Shown here: in pieces, positions 51,895 to 61,566 of the stretch
Layout: the number at the start of each line of letters is the position of its first letter
Position numbering within the stretch: position 1 is the stretch's first letter
Assembly: GCF_026712185.1 (NCBI RefSeq)
Contig: NZ_JAPPUX010000006.1
Location: 1 to 64,000 of the forward strand
From: Nocardioides pini
GTDB lineage: Bacteria; Actinomycetota; Actinomycetes; Propionibacteriales; Nocardioidaceae
Reading direction: 5' to 3'
DNA length: 64,000 bases
Translations under genes and position numbers: made by a program
The notes under the pieces: model-generated
Told to the model about the DNA's origin: nothing
Database searches by the model: none
What the model saw: only the letters and a program-made list of their open reading frames with translations

Positions 51895-53172
51895 CTACCT
51901 CACGTTCTTGATGGGCGCTACGGCGAGGGCGCCGCCGAGCGCGCACGCGCCGGCGACCGCGTACAGGACGGCGTAGCTGCCGCCGCCGAGAGCCAGGATG
52001 GCTGGCGCCATGGTTGGCGCAAGAGCGAAGGGCAGGGCGCCGGCGATGTTGAGGACCCCAAGGTCCTTTGCAGCGGTGAGGGGGTCGGCGAGCACGTCGA
52101 CCACGAGCGCGAGGTCGACGGCCATGTACATGCCGAATCCGACGCCGCCGATCGCCATGCCGACGAGGTACCCGTTCACAGAGGTGGATGCGGCGATGAC
52201 GAACAGGGCGCCGGCGTAGACGATCGCTGCCGCGGTCACGAACACCTTGCGTCGCCCGACCCGGTCGGAGATGCGCCCGGCCACGGGGGCGACGATGACC
52301 AGCGCGACTGACTGGGCGACGGTGCCGAGGTACACCTGTCGGGGCACCGCATCCTCGGCGCTGCCGATCTGTTCGAGGAGGAAGAAGGTCTGGAAGGTGA
52401 CCAGGAACGCGTAAGCGGTGACGAGCAGGAACCGGGACAGGAACGCCCACGCGAAGTCGGCGTTGCTGCGGGGGCTGACGTAGAACGTGGCAGCGAGCTC
52501 GCGCAGGGACCACGGCGGCTTGCCGGTTCCATCGAGGCGTCGGTCCGTCAGGCGCCACGCGAACAGCAGGACGGCAACACCTCCCACGGCGCACGGCACC
52601 GCGAACATGAGCACCGTCGAGTGGTCGAAGAGCTGAACGAGGTACGTGCCGGTCACGGATGCGATGGGAACGGCGAGGCCCAAGACGCCAGCCACGACCC
52701 CACGCTGGTCTGTCGGGACCTGGTCGGCGAGGACGGCCGTCTGCGCGGCGAGGGTGGCGTTGAAGAAGACTTGGCACAGGCACCAGCCGAGCAGGACGGT
52801 GCCGACGTCCGGTGCGGTTGCAATCACCATCGTCCCGACGGCACCGACCGCCACGCCGGTCACCATCCACGGGCGCCGCATGCCCCACCTACTGGTGGTG
52901 CGGTCGCTGAGCCTGCCGAACAGCGGGTTCGCGATGATCGAGAGCAGCGACCCGGTTCCGGCGACCAGGGCGAGGTTGCCGGGAGCGGCGTCGGCGCCGA
53001 CGAGGTCTCGGACCTTCAGGGCGAGCGAGACGAGCAGGGGCGCGAGGAACAGCAGCGACCCTCCGGTGTAGGAGAGCGCATACAGGGCGATGAAGCTCCA
53101 TCCCACCCGGCTCGGCGGCACAGGATCGGTGCCGAGCGCGCGGCCATCGTCGCGATGCGCGGGTCCGGGCAC
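51895..53172 (-). CDS. MFS transporter, GPH/SLC45-like
   Basis: A 425-residue transporter with twelve helices. The first loop motif is NPLFGRLSDRTTSRWGMRRPWM and the second half repeats VAGRISDRVGRRKVF, a layout shared with the sugar:cation (GPH) and SLC45-like carriers. The substrate is open. It is convergent with the CPBP gene (39-bp gap) and divergent from the LuxR-type regulator at 53336, which may control it. Confidence 0.87.
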   Translation of the reverse strand: MPGPAHRDDGRALGTDPVPPSRVGWSFIALYALSYTGGSLLFLAPLLVSLALKVRDLVGADAAPGNLALVAGTGSLLSIIANPLFGRLSDRTTSRWGMRRPWMVTGVAVGAVGTMVIATAPDVGTVLLGWCLCQVFFNATLAAQTAVLADQVPTDQRGVVAGVLGLAVPIASVTGTYLVQLFDHSTVLMFAVPCAVGGVAVLLFAWRLTDRRLDGTGKPPWSLRELAATFYVSPRSNADFAWAFLSRFLLVTAYAFLVTFQTFFLLEQIGSAEDAVPRQVYLGTVAQSVALVIVAPVAGRISDRVGRRKVFVTAAAIVYAGALFVIAASTSVNGYLVGMAIGGVGFGMYMAVDLALVVDVLADPLTAAKDLGVLNIAGALPFALAPTMAPAILALGGGSYAVLYAVAGACALGGALAVAPIKNVR

Positions 53173-53335
53173 GGCTCCCCCGTGTGGTTGTCCAAGGAAG
53201 GGTTGCTGTCGGAACCAGCATGGCCCCGCTCGGAGGAGCTACGACAGGAGCGCCGGTCAGGTTTGACCCGAATTGAGCAGGTCCCGTGCTGCCTCCTCCC
53301 CTAGGCTTCGAGAAGGCTGCTGGGAGGGAGCGCCG

Positions 53336-56047
53336 ATGGTTGACGCCCTGGTGCAGACCAAGCTCACGTTGCCGCGACCCCGACCGGGGCTGGTGGCCCG
53401 TGCTCGCCTGACCGAGGAGCTGCAGCGCGCCCACGACGCCGCCCTGGTGCTGGTGTCTGCGCCCGCCGGCTTCGGGAAGTCCACGCTGTTGGCGTCGGCC
53501 TACGGTGACGCAGCCTCGGTGGCGTGGGTGTCTCTGGACCGGCGGGACGGCGACCCTTCTCGCTTCTGGACCTACGTCCTCCATGCTCTTGACGCCGTGA
53601 GCTCCGGCTCGGCCGCCACCGCGTTGAGCGTCCTCGAGTCAGCCGGCGGCACGCTGACAGATGTCATCGGGATCCTGGTGAACGAGTTGAGTGTCCGCGC
53701 CGAGGACGTGACCATGGTGCTCGACGACTACCACCTCGCCGACACCCCCGAGGTCAGCGAGACGGTCGCGCTGCTCCTGGAGCACCGGCCGCCACAACTT
53801 CGGCTGGTCCTCGGAACGCGCGCTGATCCGGCGCTGCCGTTGTCACGGCTGCGCGCTCGCGGGGAGCTGGTCGAGCTCCGTGCCGCAGACCTGCGGTTCA
53901 CCCTCGACGAGGCCGGCGACTACCTGAACGAGGTCCATGACCTCGGGTTGACAACGTCTGACGTCGAGACCTTGGAGACCCGGACCGAAGGATGGGTCGC
54001 AGCGCTGCAGCTGGCCGCAGTCTCGTTGCGGGGCCGGGACGACTCCTCGGGGTTCATCGCGTCGTTCGCCGGCGACGACCGTTTCGTCGTCGACTTCTTG
54101 GCCGACGAGGTCCTCGACCAGCAGCCCGGTCCACTGCGGCGGTTCCTGCTGGACACCTCGGTGCTGGACCGGCTCTCGGGCCCGTTGTGCGATGCGGTCG
54201 CCGGCCCCGTCGACGGCATGGCCGGCGGTGCTGTGCTCGAGCTGCTGGAACGACGCAACCTGCTCCTGGTGCCGCTCGACGACCACCGACGCTGGTACCG
54301 CTACCACCACCTGTTCGCCGACGTGCTGCATGCGAGGCTGCTGGCCGAGCGTCCAGGTGATATTCCGGTGCTGCACGGGCGGGCGACCGGCTGGTACGAG
54401 CAGGCGGGGGACGTGGAGGCGGCGGTCCGTCACGCCTTCGCGGCGGGCGACGTGGACCGTGCAGCAGACCTCATCGAGGTCGCCACTCCAGACCTTCGAC
54501 GGCGCCGGGCCGAGCGGCTGCTACGAAGCTGGGTGCCGGCCGTGCCGTCGGAGGTGTTGGCGCGCCGGCCGGTCCTCGCGAGCAACCTGGCCGGTGGCCT
54601 GATGGCGAGCAATGTCTTCGACGGTGTGAGCGAGCGCCTCGACGCCATCGAGGCCACGCTGGCCTCGCCGCCGATCGACATGGTGGTGCGAGACGAGGCA
54701 GAGTGGCGGCGACTGCCTGCGGTCGTGGCGACCCATCGCTCCGGCCTCGCCCTGGTGTCTGGAGACCTGGAAGCGACGCTTCAGCAGGCCGACGTCGCGC
54801 TGGAGCGGGCGGGTGCCTCAGACCAGTTGACGGTCGCATCCGCGTCCGCGCTCAAGGGGCTGGCGTCGTGGACGGTCGGAGACCTCGTAGCGGCACTGGA
54901 CAGCTACCGGGCCGCCGCCCGGGGACTCGCAGCTGTGGACTACGTCGCCGACGTGCTTGCCTGCACAGTCACGGTGGTCGACCTGGAGCTGGCGCTGGGC
55001 CACCTCGACGCCGCCCAGCGGGCCGCACAGGACGCACTCGACCTCGCCGACGCAGCCCAGGACCGGTTGCAGGTGGACGTCGTGCGCGGGACGGCGGACA
55101 TGCGGCTGGCGTTGGCGCGTGTGGCGTGGGAGCGGGGCGAGTCCGACGAGGCCGCAGATCATCTACGGGCTGCGGGTGACCTCGGCGACGACGCCGGCCT
55201 TCCGCAACATCCGTACCGATGGCGTGTCGCGATGGCCACCCTTCGCGAAAGCGGTGGCGAGCACGAGGCCGCAGACGCGCTGCTGGTCGAAGCGGAGCGA
55301 CTCTTCAACAGCGACTTCCTGCCGAACGTCCGGCCCGTGCCCGCCGTGCGCGCAAGGCTGCAGATCCGCCACGGCGATCTCGCCGCTGCACGGCAGTGGG
55401 CCGCCAAGGCGGGAGTGGCCCTCCAGGACGACCTCAGCTACCTGCGCGAGTACGAGAACGTCACCTTCGCGCTGCTCCTGATGGCCGAGCACGAGGAGAC
55501 GGGCGACTCGGCGATGCTGGGGGCGGCAGCCGCCTTGCTGAGCCGGCTCCGGGACTCCGCCGCCGCCGGTTCTCGCACGGCCACCGTCGTCGAGACCTCC
55601 ATCCTGCTGGCCTTGGCTGCCGACGCTGCTGGTCACGATGAGAAGGCGCTCTCGTGGCTGACGGATGTCAGCGCTCTCGCGCATGCCGTCGGCTGGGTGC
55701 GCCCGTTCCTCGATGCCGACCCGCGGATCCAGGGCCTGCTGGCGTTGACGCCCGGAGGATCGGCGTTCGCGGATTCTGTGGCGGCCGCCTCTCGCGACGC
55801 GGTCACCGTCGCCGCTCGAGGGGCTTCGGAAGGCCCGGGAGGCGGCGCGGCTCTGGTCGCACCGCTCAGCGCTCGAGAGCTCGACGTACTGCGCCTGCTC
55901 GGCTCGGACCTCGACGGTCCCGCCATCGCCCGCCACCTCAACGTGTCGCTGCCCACCGTGCGTACCCACACCCAACGGATCTACATGAAGCTCGGCGTGA
56001 ACAACCGCCGCGCCGCAGTCCGTCGGGCCCACCAGCTGCGTCTCTGA
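53336..56047 (+). CDS. MalT/LAL-type LuxR regulator
   Basis: A 903-residue regulator of the MalT type. The N-terminal STAND ATPase has P-loop APAGFGKST (about 42-50) and Walker B VTMVLDDYHLAD (about 130). Several hundred residues of helical repeats follow, and the C-terminus carries a LuxR-type helix-turn-helix, LSARELDVLRLLGSDLDG to VNNRRAAVRRAHQLRL (about 845-903). The start follows GGGAGGGAGCGCCG. MalT-type proteins sense small ligands through the repeats. It is divergent from the MFS gene and upstream of the genes at 56148-59020. Confidence 0.92.
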   Translation: MVDALVQTKLTLPRPRPGLVARARLTEELQRAHDAALVLVSAPAGFGKSTLLASAYGDAASVAWVSLDRRDGDPSRFWTYVLHALDAVSSGSAATALSVLESAGGTLTDVIGILVNELSVRAEDVTMVLDDYHLADTPEVSETVALLLEHRPPQLRLVLGTRADPALPLSRLRARGELVELRAADLRFTLDEAGDYLNEVHDLGLTTSDVETLETRTEGWVAALQLAAVSLRGRDDSSGFIASFAGDDRFVVDFLADEVLDQQPGPLRRFLLDTSVLDRLSGPLCDAVAGPVDGMAGGAVLELLERRNLLLVPLDDHRRWYRYHHLFADVLHARLLAERPGDIPVLHGRATGWYEQAGDVEAAVRHAFAAGDVDRAADLIEVATPDLRRRRAERLLRSWVPAVPSEVLARRPVLASNLAGGLMASNVFDGVSERLDAIEATLASPPIDMVVRDEAEWRRLPAVVATHRSGLALVSGDLEATLQQADVALERAGASDQLTVASASALKGLASWTVGDLVAALDSYRAAARGLAAVDYVADVLACTVTVVDLELALGHLDAAQRAAQDALDLADAAQDRLQVDVVRGTADMRLALARVAWERGESDEAADHLRAAGDLGDDAGLPQHPYRWRVAMATLRESGGEHEAADALLVEAERLFNSDFLPNVRPVPAVRARLQIRHGDLAAARQWAAKAGVALQDDLSYLREYENVTFALLLMAEHEETGDSAMLGAAAALLSRLRDSAAAGSRTATVVETSILLALAADAAGHDEKALSWLTDVSALAHAVGWVRPFLDADPRIQGLLALTPGGSAFADSVAAASRDAVTVAARGASEGPGGGAALVAPLSARELDVLRLLGSDLDGPAIARHLNVSLPTVRTHTQRIYMKLGVNNRRAAVRRAHQLRL

Positions 56048-56147
56048 CGCCACCTCGGTTGCCCCCACGCCAACCGGACGAAGTTCATCACCGCTGTCAT
56101 CACCTGTGATGACGCGCTCTCATCAGGTCCGTTCCTAGCTTCGCGCC

Positions 56148-56420
56148 ATGAGCAGCAGCGACACCTCCCCCGCTACGACGGGCGAACCGGCCGGCGCCCG
56201 GGCCGGTGACTGGTACGAGATCCGTGTCCAAGGCCGACTCGACGACCGCTGGACTGCCTGGTTCGACGGCCTCGACCTGTCTCGCGCCGACGACGGCACG
56301 ACCGCCCTGCGAGGCCCCGTCACCGACCAGGCGGCCCTTCACGGACTGCTGCACAAGCTGCGCGACCTCGGGGTCCCGCTCCTCTCCGTCACCCGGACCG
56401 AACCCGGCCCGACGGCCTGA
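56148..56420 (+). CDS. Small conserved protein of unknown function
   Basis: A 90-residue soluble protein with a disordered start and the core WYEIRVQGRLDDRWTAWFDGL and GTTALRGPVTDQAALHGLLHKLRDLGVPLLSV. This core is a pattern common in actinobacteria: a strand-rich part that ends with a helix and DLGxPLLSV. No function is known. It lies 101 bp after the LuxR-type regulator and 40 bp before a DUF4386 gene. Confidence 0.8.
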   Translation: MSSSDTSPATTGEPAGARAGDWYEIRVQGRLDDRWTAWFDGLDLSRADDGTTALRGPVTDQAALHGLLHKLRDLGVPLLSVTRTEPGPTA

Positions 56421-56460
56421 TCCCATCCACCGCCTTCATCGACGCACCCAGGAGCCCCAG

Positions 56461-57234
56461 ATGACCACCACCCAGCGCACCACGAGCGTCACCGCTCCCC
56501 GCCAGACGACCCCCAATCCGACGCGCCGGGCCGCCACCATCGTCGGCTGGCTGTTCATCGTCACCTACGTGACCTCCATCGCAGCCAAGATCGGGTTCTA
56601 CCCGCCGCTGTTCGACGGGAACTACATCACCGGCCCCGGAGACGACACCCGCGTCCTGTGGGGCGCGTTCGCAGAGTGCATCCTCATCATCGCCAACATC
56701 GGCACCGCCACCGCGCTGTACACCGTCGTCAAGCACAGGTACCCGAACCTCGGGCTCGCCTTCATCGCCGCCCGCATCATGGAGAGCGTCTTCATCGGTG
56801 TCGGCATCCTCGCCGTCCTCAGCGTCGTCACGATGCGACAGGACTACGCGGCCGCCGACGACCAGTCCGCCGCCGGCCTGGCCGTCGTCGGAAACGCCTT
56901 CCTCACCATGCAGCAGTGGACGTTCAACCTCGGCCCTCAATTCGTCGTCGGTGTCGGCAACGGCCTCGTCCTCGGCTGGATGATGTGGCGCTCCGGCCTG
57001 GTGCCCCGCCCGCTCGCCGCGCTCGGCCTCATCGGCGGCACGTGCATCGTCCTCACTGGCTCCGCCGCCGTCCTCGACCTCATCGAGCCCGGCGGTGCCT
57101 TCCAGAGCCTCTCCGCCGCCCCGGAGTTCTTCTGGGAGCTCGGCTTCGGCATCTACCTCATCGTCAAGGGCTTCAAGACCCCCACCGACACCCCACGCAC
57201 GACGGATGACGAGGCAGCGGCGGTGGCGCGATGA
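56461..57234 (+). CDS. DUF4386 membrane protein
   Basis: A 257-residue protein with a polar N-terminal tail and about seven membrane helices. RRAATIVGWLFIVTYVTSIAAK opens the first helix and VVKHRYPNLGLAFIAARIMESVF is the DUF4386-like centre. The family has no assigned function. It overlaps the ABC ATPase gene by 4 bp, so it is probably co-translated with the exporter. Confidence 0.87.
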   Translation: MTTTQRTTSVTAPRQTTPNPTRRAATIVGWLFIVTYVTSIAAKIGFYPPLFDGNYITGPGDDTRVLWGAFAECILIIANIGTATALYTVVKHRYPNLGLAFIAARIMESVFIGVGILAVLSVVTMRQDYAAADDQSAAGLAVVGNAFLTMQQWTFNLGPQFVVGVGNGLVLGWMMWRSGLVPRPLAALGLIGGTCIVLTGSAAVLDLIEPGGAFQSLSAAPEFFWELGFGIYLIVKGFKTPTDTPRTTDDEAAAVAR

Positions 57235-58208
57235 TCACCGTCGACGCCGTCACCAAGACATACGGCACCTTCACCGCCGTCGACGACGTCACCTTCACGG
57301 CCCTCCCGGGACGCGTCACCGGCTTCCTCGGCCCGAACGGGGCCGGGAAGTCGACCACCCTGCGGGTCCTGGTCGGACTCACCCCGCCCGACCGAGGCTC
57401 CGCACAGGTCCTGGGTCGCCGGTTCAAGGACCTGCCCAACCCGGGCAGGGAGGTCGGCGTCCTCCTCGACGCCTCCGCCCAGCACGCCGGTCGCACCGGT
57501 CGTGAGGTCCTCACCATCGCCCAGCGCACCATGGCCCTTCCGAGCGCACGAGTCGACGACGTGATCGATACCGTGGCCCTTACTGAGGACGAGGCCGGAC
57601 GACGCCTGCGGGACTACTCGCTGGGCATGCGGCAACGTCTCGGCCTCGCCCACGCCCTCCTTGGCGACCCCGAGGTCCTCATCCTCGACGAGCCCGCCAA
57701 CGGCCTCGACCCCGCCGGCATCAGGTGGATGCGGGACCTGCTCCGCGGGTACGCCGACCGCGGCGCCACCGTGCTTCTGTCCTCGCACCTGCTGCACGAG
57801 ATCGAGGTCGTCGCCGACGACCTGGTCGTCATCGGCCACGGTCGCGTGGTTGCGGCCGGCACCAAGGCCGACCTCCTCGCCGGAGCCGGCACCCACGCCG
57901 CCACCCGAAGTCCCGCAGCTCTCTCGGGCGCCCTCACCGCGTCCGAGGTGACCCACCAGCTCGTCGAGACCGCCGGCACTTCGGGCGTGGACCACCCGGT
58001 CGTCCTTCGCGTCGACACCGACCCCGAGACCGTCGGCCAGGTTGCCGCGGCCGCCGGCATCGCCCTCACCGAGCTGCGGTCCGCCGACGGCGCCGGCCTG
58101 GAAGAGATGTTCCTAGCCCTGACCGCCGACACCCAGCGCGACCGCCACCCGACCACCGAAGCGGCCGCGGCCGCGGAGACACCCAGCCTGCAAGGAGCAG
58201 TCGCATGA
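57231..58208 (+). CDS. ABC transporter ATP-binding protein (ABC-2 exporter type)
   Basis: A 325-residue ATPase: Walker A GPNGAGKS (about 34-41), signature YSLGMRQR, Walker B VLILDEPANGLDP and LLSSHLLHE. It is strikingly similar to the ATPase at 7235 over the first 215 residues (for example VGVLLDASAQHAGRTGRE and DPAGIRWMRDLLRGYADRG), so the two are close paralogues. It has a longer C-terminal extension ending EEMFLALTA. It overlaps the DUF4386 gene upstream and the permease downstream by 4 bp each. Confidence 0.9.
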   Translation: MITVDAVTKTYGTFTAVDDVTFTALPGRVTGFLGPNGAGKSTTLRVLVGLTPPDRGSAQVLGRRFKDLPNPGREVGVLLDASAQHAGRTGREVLTIAQRTMALPSARVDDVIDTVALTEDEAGRRLRDYSLGMRQRLGLAHALLGDPEVLILDEPANGLDPAGIRWMRDLLRGYADRGATVLLSSHLLHEIEVVADDLVVIGHGRVVAAGTKADLLAGAGTHAATRSPAALSGALTASEVTHQLVETAGTSGVDHPVVLRVDTDPETVGQVAAAAGIALTELRSADGAGLEEMFLALTADTQRDRHPTTEAAAAAETPSLQGAVA

Positions 58209-59020
58209 GCACCCACACCGCGCCGATGGCCGTGACGTCCCGCTCGGCCCTCCCGTCCCGGACGGCGCTTCTTCCCGTCCCGGTTGTTCGCCTCGTCGGC
58301 GTGGAACTGCGCAAGAGCTTCGACACCCGCTCGGGTATGTGGTTGCTCGCCAGCCTAGGCTTGGCCGCGGTACTCACGACCGGCGCAATCATTGCGTGGT
58401 CTCCGGCCGAGCAGCTGACGTACAGCCAGTTCACTCTTGCCATCGGCGTGCCCATGACCATCATCTTGCCCATCATCGCGGTGTTGTCGGTGACGTCGGA
58501 GTGGAGCCAGCGCTCCGGTCTCGCGACCTTCACCCTCGTCCCGCACCGCGGCAAGGTCCTGACCGCGAAGGCCGTCGCCGCCGTCCTGGTCACCGTGCCG
58601 GCCACAGTGGCAGCCTTCAGTGTCGGAGCTCTCGGCACCCTCGCGGGCGCAACCCTGGCCGGTATCGACCCCGTGTGGGACCAAGGATGGGCCGACGTCG
58701 GCTACTTCGCGCTCGGGCAGACGCTGCTGCTCCTCACCGGGTTCGCTCTGGGCGCTCTCATCCGCAACAGCTCGGGCGCCATCGTGGCCTACATGTTGTA
58801 CGGGTTCGTGGCTCCCGGCCTGCTGGCGTTCCTGGCACTCAACCAGGAGTGGTTCGCCGACGCCCGGCCGTGGGTCGACGCGAAGTACAACCAGGACGCG
58901 ATCCTGCGTGGCGCCCTGACCGGCGACGGATGGTCCCACCTGGCGGTGACCAGTCTGGTGTGGTTGGTCGTCCCGATGGTCGTCGCCGTTGTCAACGTCC
59001 TCCGGTCGGAGGTGAAGTGA
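58205..59020 (+). CDS. ABC-2 type permease
   Basis: A 271-residue membrane protein with six helices. The entry VRLVGVELRKSFDTRSGMWLLAS matches the N-terminal stub at 7090-7238, and SVTSEWSQRSGLATFTLVPHR is the coupling region. It is the intact counterpart of the decayed permease in region 2 and forms a complete exporter with the ATPase before it. Confidence 0.9.
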   Translation: MSTHTAPMAVTSRSALPSRTALLPVPVVRLVGVELRKSFDTRSGMWLLASLGLAAVLTTGAIIAWSPAEQLTYSQFTLAIGVPMTIILPIIAVLSVTSEWSQRSGLATFTLVPHRGKVLTAKAVAAVLVTVPATVAAFSVGALGTLAGATLAGIDPVWDQGWADVGYFALGQTLLLLTGFALGALIRNSSGAIVAYMLYGFVAPGLLAFLALNQEWFADARPWVDAKYNQDAILRGALTGDGWSHLAVTSLVWLVVPMVVAVVNVLRSEVK

Positions 59021-59237
59021 CGTGGAGAGACGCCGCGTCGAGGACGACGCCGTCTCGCGGCCACAGTCGGAGGGACCGGATCGGGCCGGCGGTCGTGTCG
59101 TCGTCCAGGCCCGCTCCGGCGGGCCGGAGGTCCTTCGAGACGTCCTGGGGTTCTTCTGCGTCCGGAGCAACCTCGGGCGGTCCGGCTGCGTCATCCCTGT
59201 GACCGGCCGATCCGCGGCCTCGACTCGGGAGCCGCAC

Positions 59238-59783
59238 ATGCGTCGCACCACCCTGACCACCGCCCTGGCCACTGCCCTCACCACCGTTGCGCTGACCCTG
59301 CTGGCGGCGCTCCCGACCGGGGCCTCCACCGCTGCGCCCGCCCCGGGGGCCGCGTCGGTGCGGACGGTCACCTACCCCGGCCTCGGCGCGACCGTGACGC
59401 TCGACCACCTCGACCGGATCGCCCGGACCCCCCGGCCGTTCCAGGACTTCGTCGAGCGGCGGCTGACCCGGCTGTGGAAGCAGAACGACCCGCGTCCGAG
59501 GTGCCGGCCGGCGGCGACGATGATCGTGAAGACGTGGCGCTCGGACGGCTACGCGCTCATCAGCGACATGGGCAACTTCGCTCCGTGCCCCGCCGGTGGC
59601 TGGGTGCAGATCGCCGTCCGGACCGCCGACGGATGGCGCACGCCGGTGCGGCTCGGCGCCCAGGAGCCGTTCCGCTGCCGCGTCCTGGCGTCGTACGACG
59701 TCCCGGTGGCCGTGGTCCCGGACGGCAAGTGCTACGCCGGCGGCCAGGTCGTGTCGTACGAGGCGTGGCTCGCGGAGCGCTGA
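59238..59783 (+). CDS. Secreted protein of unknown function
   Basis: A 181-residue protein with a signal peptide (MRRTTLTTALATALTTVALTLL, then AALPTGAST). The mature part has four cysteines (PRCRPAA, FAPCPAGG, FRCRVLA, GKCYAGG) that could form two disulfides, and strands such as ALISDMGNFAPCPAGGW and VQIAVRTADGWRTPV. The frame continues upstream, but that part has no signal and reads through a promoter region. It is 217 bp behind the permease and ends 2 bp before the convergent APC gene. Confidence 0.75.
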   Translation: MRRTTLTTALATALTTVALTLLAALPTGASTAAPAPGAASVRTVTYPGLGATVTLDHLDRIARTPRPFQDFVERRLTRLWKQNDPRPRCRPAATMIVKTWRSDGYALISDMGNFAPCPAGGWVQIAVRTADGWRTPVRLGAQEPFRCRVLASYDVPVAVVPDGKCYAGGQVVSYEAWLAER

Positions 59784-59785
59784 CG

Positions 59786-61408
59786 TCAGCCCTCGAACGC
59801 CTCCACGACCGTCTCGTCGATGGTGGTCCTCGGTCCGGTGAACCACCTCTTGGCGGAGACGTTCCACCACACGGCCAGCAGCGCGAGCGAGGCGAGGGTC
59901 ACGAGGGGTGCGTAGTTGACGAACTTCCACGCGAAGTCGGTCTCGCTGAACGGGTTGCCGGCCGGCACGAACGGCATCGACAGGTAGAGGATGACGATGA
60001 CGATCTCGGCGACGGCGACGAGGTTCATCCACTTGTACTTGGCGCCGTTGTTCCAGGTGCCGACCTCGAACCGGTCGCCGTGCTTCCAGCGCAGCCAGAT
60101 GGGGATCGCGAAGGCGAGGTAGAGCCCCATCACCGCGATCGAGGTGACCGCGTAGAAGGCCACCGGGACGATCAGCGGGGCGTCGGGGGTGCCGATGTTG
60201 ACCTCCACCAGCGCGGGCAGGGTGACGGCGGCCGAGAAGAACGCCACGAACATCACGGCGTTGGAGGGGACCCGCGTCGCGGTCAGCTTCTTGAGGGTGG
60301 AGGACCCCGGGATGGCCCCGTCGCGGCTGAAGGCGAACGTCATCCGCGAGGCCGACGTCATGCACGAGGTCGCGCAGAAGAACTGCGCCGAGGCGGAGAT
60401 GAAGAGCACGAGCCCCGCCCAGTTCGCGCCCATCGACTGCACGAAGATGTACGCCACTCCGCCGGCGCCGACGCCCGCGTTGTCGGGGTTGCCGCTCGCG
60501 TCGTCGGGGATGGCGAAGACGACCGTCAGCAGCAGGATGTAGCCGCCGATCACCGAGTAGAGGATCGACTGCCAGATGCCCTTCGCGGCCGCGGTCGAGG
60601 CCTCGGCGGTCTCCTCCGAGAGGTGCGCGCAGGCGTCGAACCCGGTGATCGTGTACTGCGTCAGCAGGAAGCCGAAGGGCACGATGGCGAACCAGAACCC
60701 GAGCGTGCCGGTCTCCCCGCCGAAGTAGCCCGAGTTGTTGAAGCGCTCGGTGAAGACGTAGCTGAACGACTGGTGCTGCTCGGGGACGAACAGCAGGATC
60801 ACCACGATGGCCGCCGCGCCGACGACGTGCCACCACACCGAGACGTTGTTCATGACCGCCATCAGGTGGCTGCTGAAGATGTTGAGCACCGACACCAGCA
60901 CCAGGACGACCAGGAAGATGACGAAGACCCGGGTCAGCGAGTAGCCCTCGGCGAAGCTCTCCGACCACGTGCTGATCGTCAGGTCGATGAAGGTCGCGCA
61001 GCCGTAGGAGACACCGGCGGTCACGGCGACGAGGCCGATCAGGTTCAGCCAGCCGGTGAAGAACCCGGCCATCGGGCCACCGAGCTTGGCGGCCCACCAG
61101 TAGATGCCTCCGGACGTCGGGTAGGCCGACACCAGCTCCGACATGGTGAAGCCGATGATGAGGATGAAGATGCCGAGGATCGGCCACGACCAGGAGATCG
61201 AGATCGGGCCACCGTTGTTGAAGCCGGCGCCGAAGTTGGTGAAGCAGCCGGCGAGGATCGAGATGATCGAGAACGAGATCGCGAAGTTGGAGAAGCCCGA
61301 CCACGAGCGGTTGAGCTCCTGGCTGTAGCCGAGCTTCGCCAGGTGCTTCTCGTCCTCGCTGAGCTGTGCGACGTGGTGAGCCGGGACCGGCTCGTGTGCT
61401 TCGGGCAT
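59786..61408 (-). CDS. APC-family amino acid/amine permease
   Basis: A 540-residue permease with twelve helices. Helix one is preceded by GYSQELNRSWSGFSNFAISFSIISIL, and the GGIYWWAAKLGGP stretch is typical of the GABA/choline/amino-acid group of APC permeases. The start follows GGAGGGTCCGCC. It is divergent from the FadR-type regulator and next to the ligase and aldehyde-dehydrogenase genes, so it probably imports the amine or amino acid they degrade. Confidence 0.9.
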   Translation of the reverse strand: MPEAHEPVPAHHVAQLSEDEKHLAKLGYSQELNRSWSGFSNFAISFSIISILAGCFTNFGAGFNNGGPISISWSWPILGIFILIIGFTMSELVSAYPTSGGIYWWAAKLGGPMAGFFTGWLNLIGLVAVTAGVSYGCATFIDLTISTWSESFAEGYSLTRVFVIFLVVLVLVSVLNIFSSHLMAVMNNVSVWWHVVGAAAIVVILLFVPEQHQSFSYVFTERFNNSGYFGGETGTLGFWFAIVPFGFLLTQYTITGFDACAHLSEETAEASTAAAKGIWQSILYSVIGGYILLLTVVFAIPDDASGNPDNAGVGAGGVAYIFVQSMGANWAGLVLFISASAQFFCATSCMTSASRMTFAFSRDGAIPGSSTLKKLTATRVPSNAVMFVAFFSAAVTLPALVEVNIGTPDAPLIVPVAFYAVTSIAVMGLYLAFAIPIWLRWKHGDRFEVGTWNNGAKYKWMNLVAVAEIVIVILYLSMPFVPAGNPFSETDFAWKFVNYAPLVTLASLALLAVWWNVSAKRWFTGPRTTIDETVVEAFEG

Positions 61409-61493
61409 GGCGGACCCTCCGAACAGACGATCGTGCGAATGTGAACCGGACGCTAGACCCGGCCCGATTCGGGTGTAAATACGTTGGCGGAAA

Positions 61494-61515
61494 AATGGTA
61501 TGAACTCAGACCATT
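61494..61515. promoter_or_regulatory. Inverted repeat in the permease/FadR divergent promoter
   Basis: AATGGT (61494-61499) and ACCATT (61510-61515) are perfect complements around a 10-bp spacer. FadR-group regulators bind TGGT..ACCA-like dyads, and this one lies between the permease and its likely regulator. A second short dyad CCCGA-T-TCGGG is at 61463-61473. The spacer is longer than typical FadR sites, so this is tentative. Confidence 0.4.
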
Positions 61516-61566
61516 GCTTCTCGGCGCCGATTGACGCCGGCCGTCGTCGCCCCGAAGGATGAGGTC

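Noticed and set aside
59474-61444. Very long plus-strand open frame through the APC permease
   Set aside because: The permease on the minus strand has clear membrane helices and family motifs; the plus frame is a low-complexity Arg/Gly/Glu shadow.
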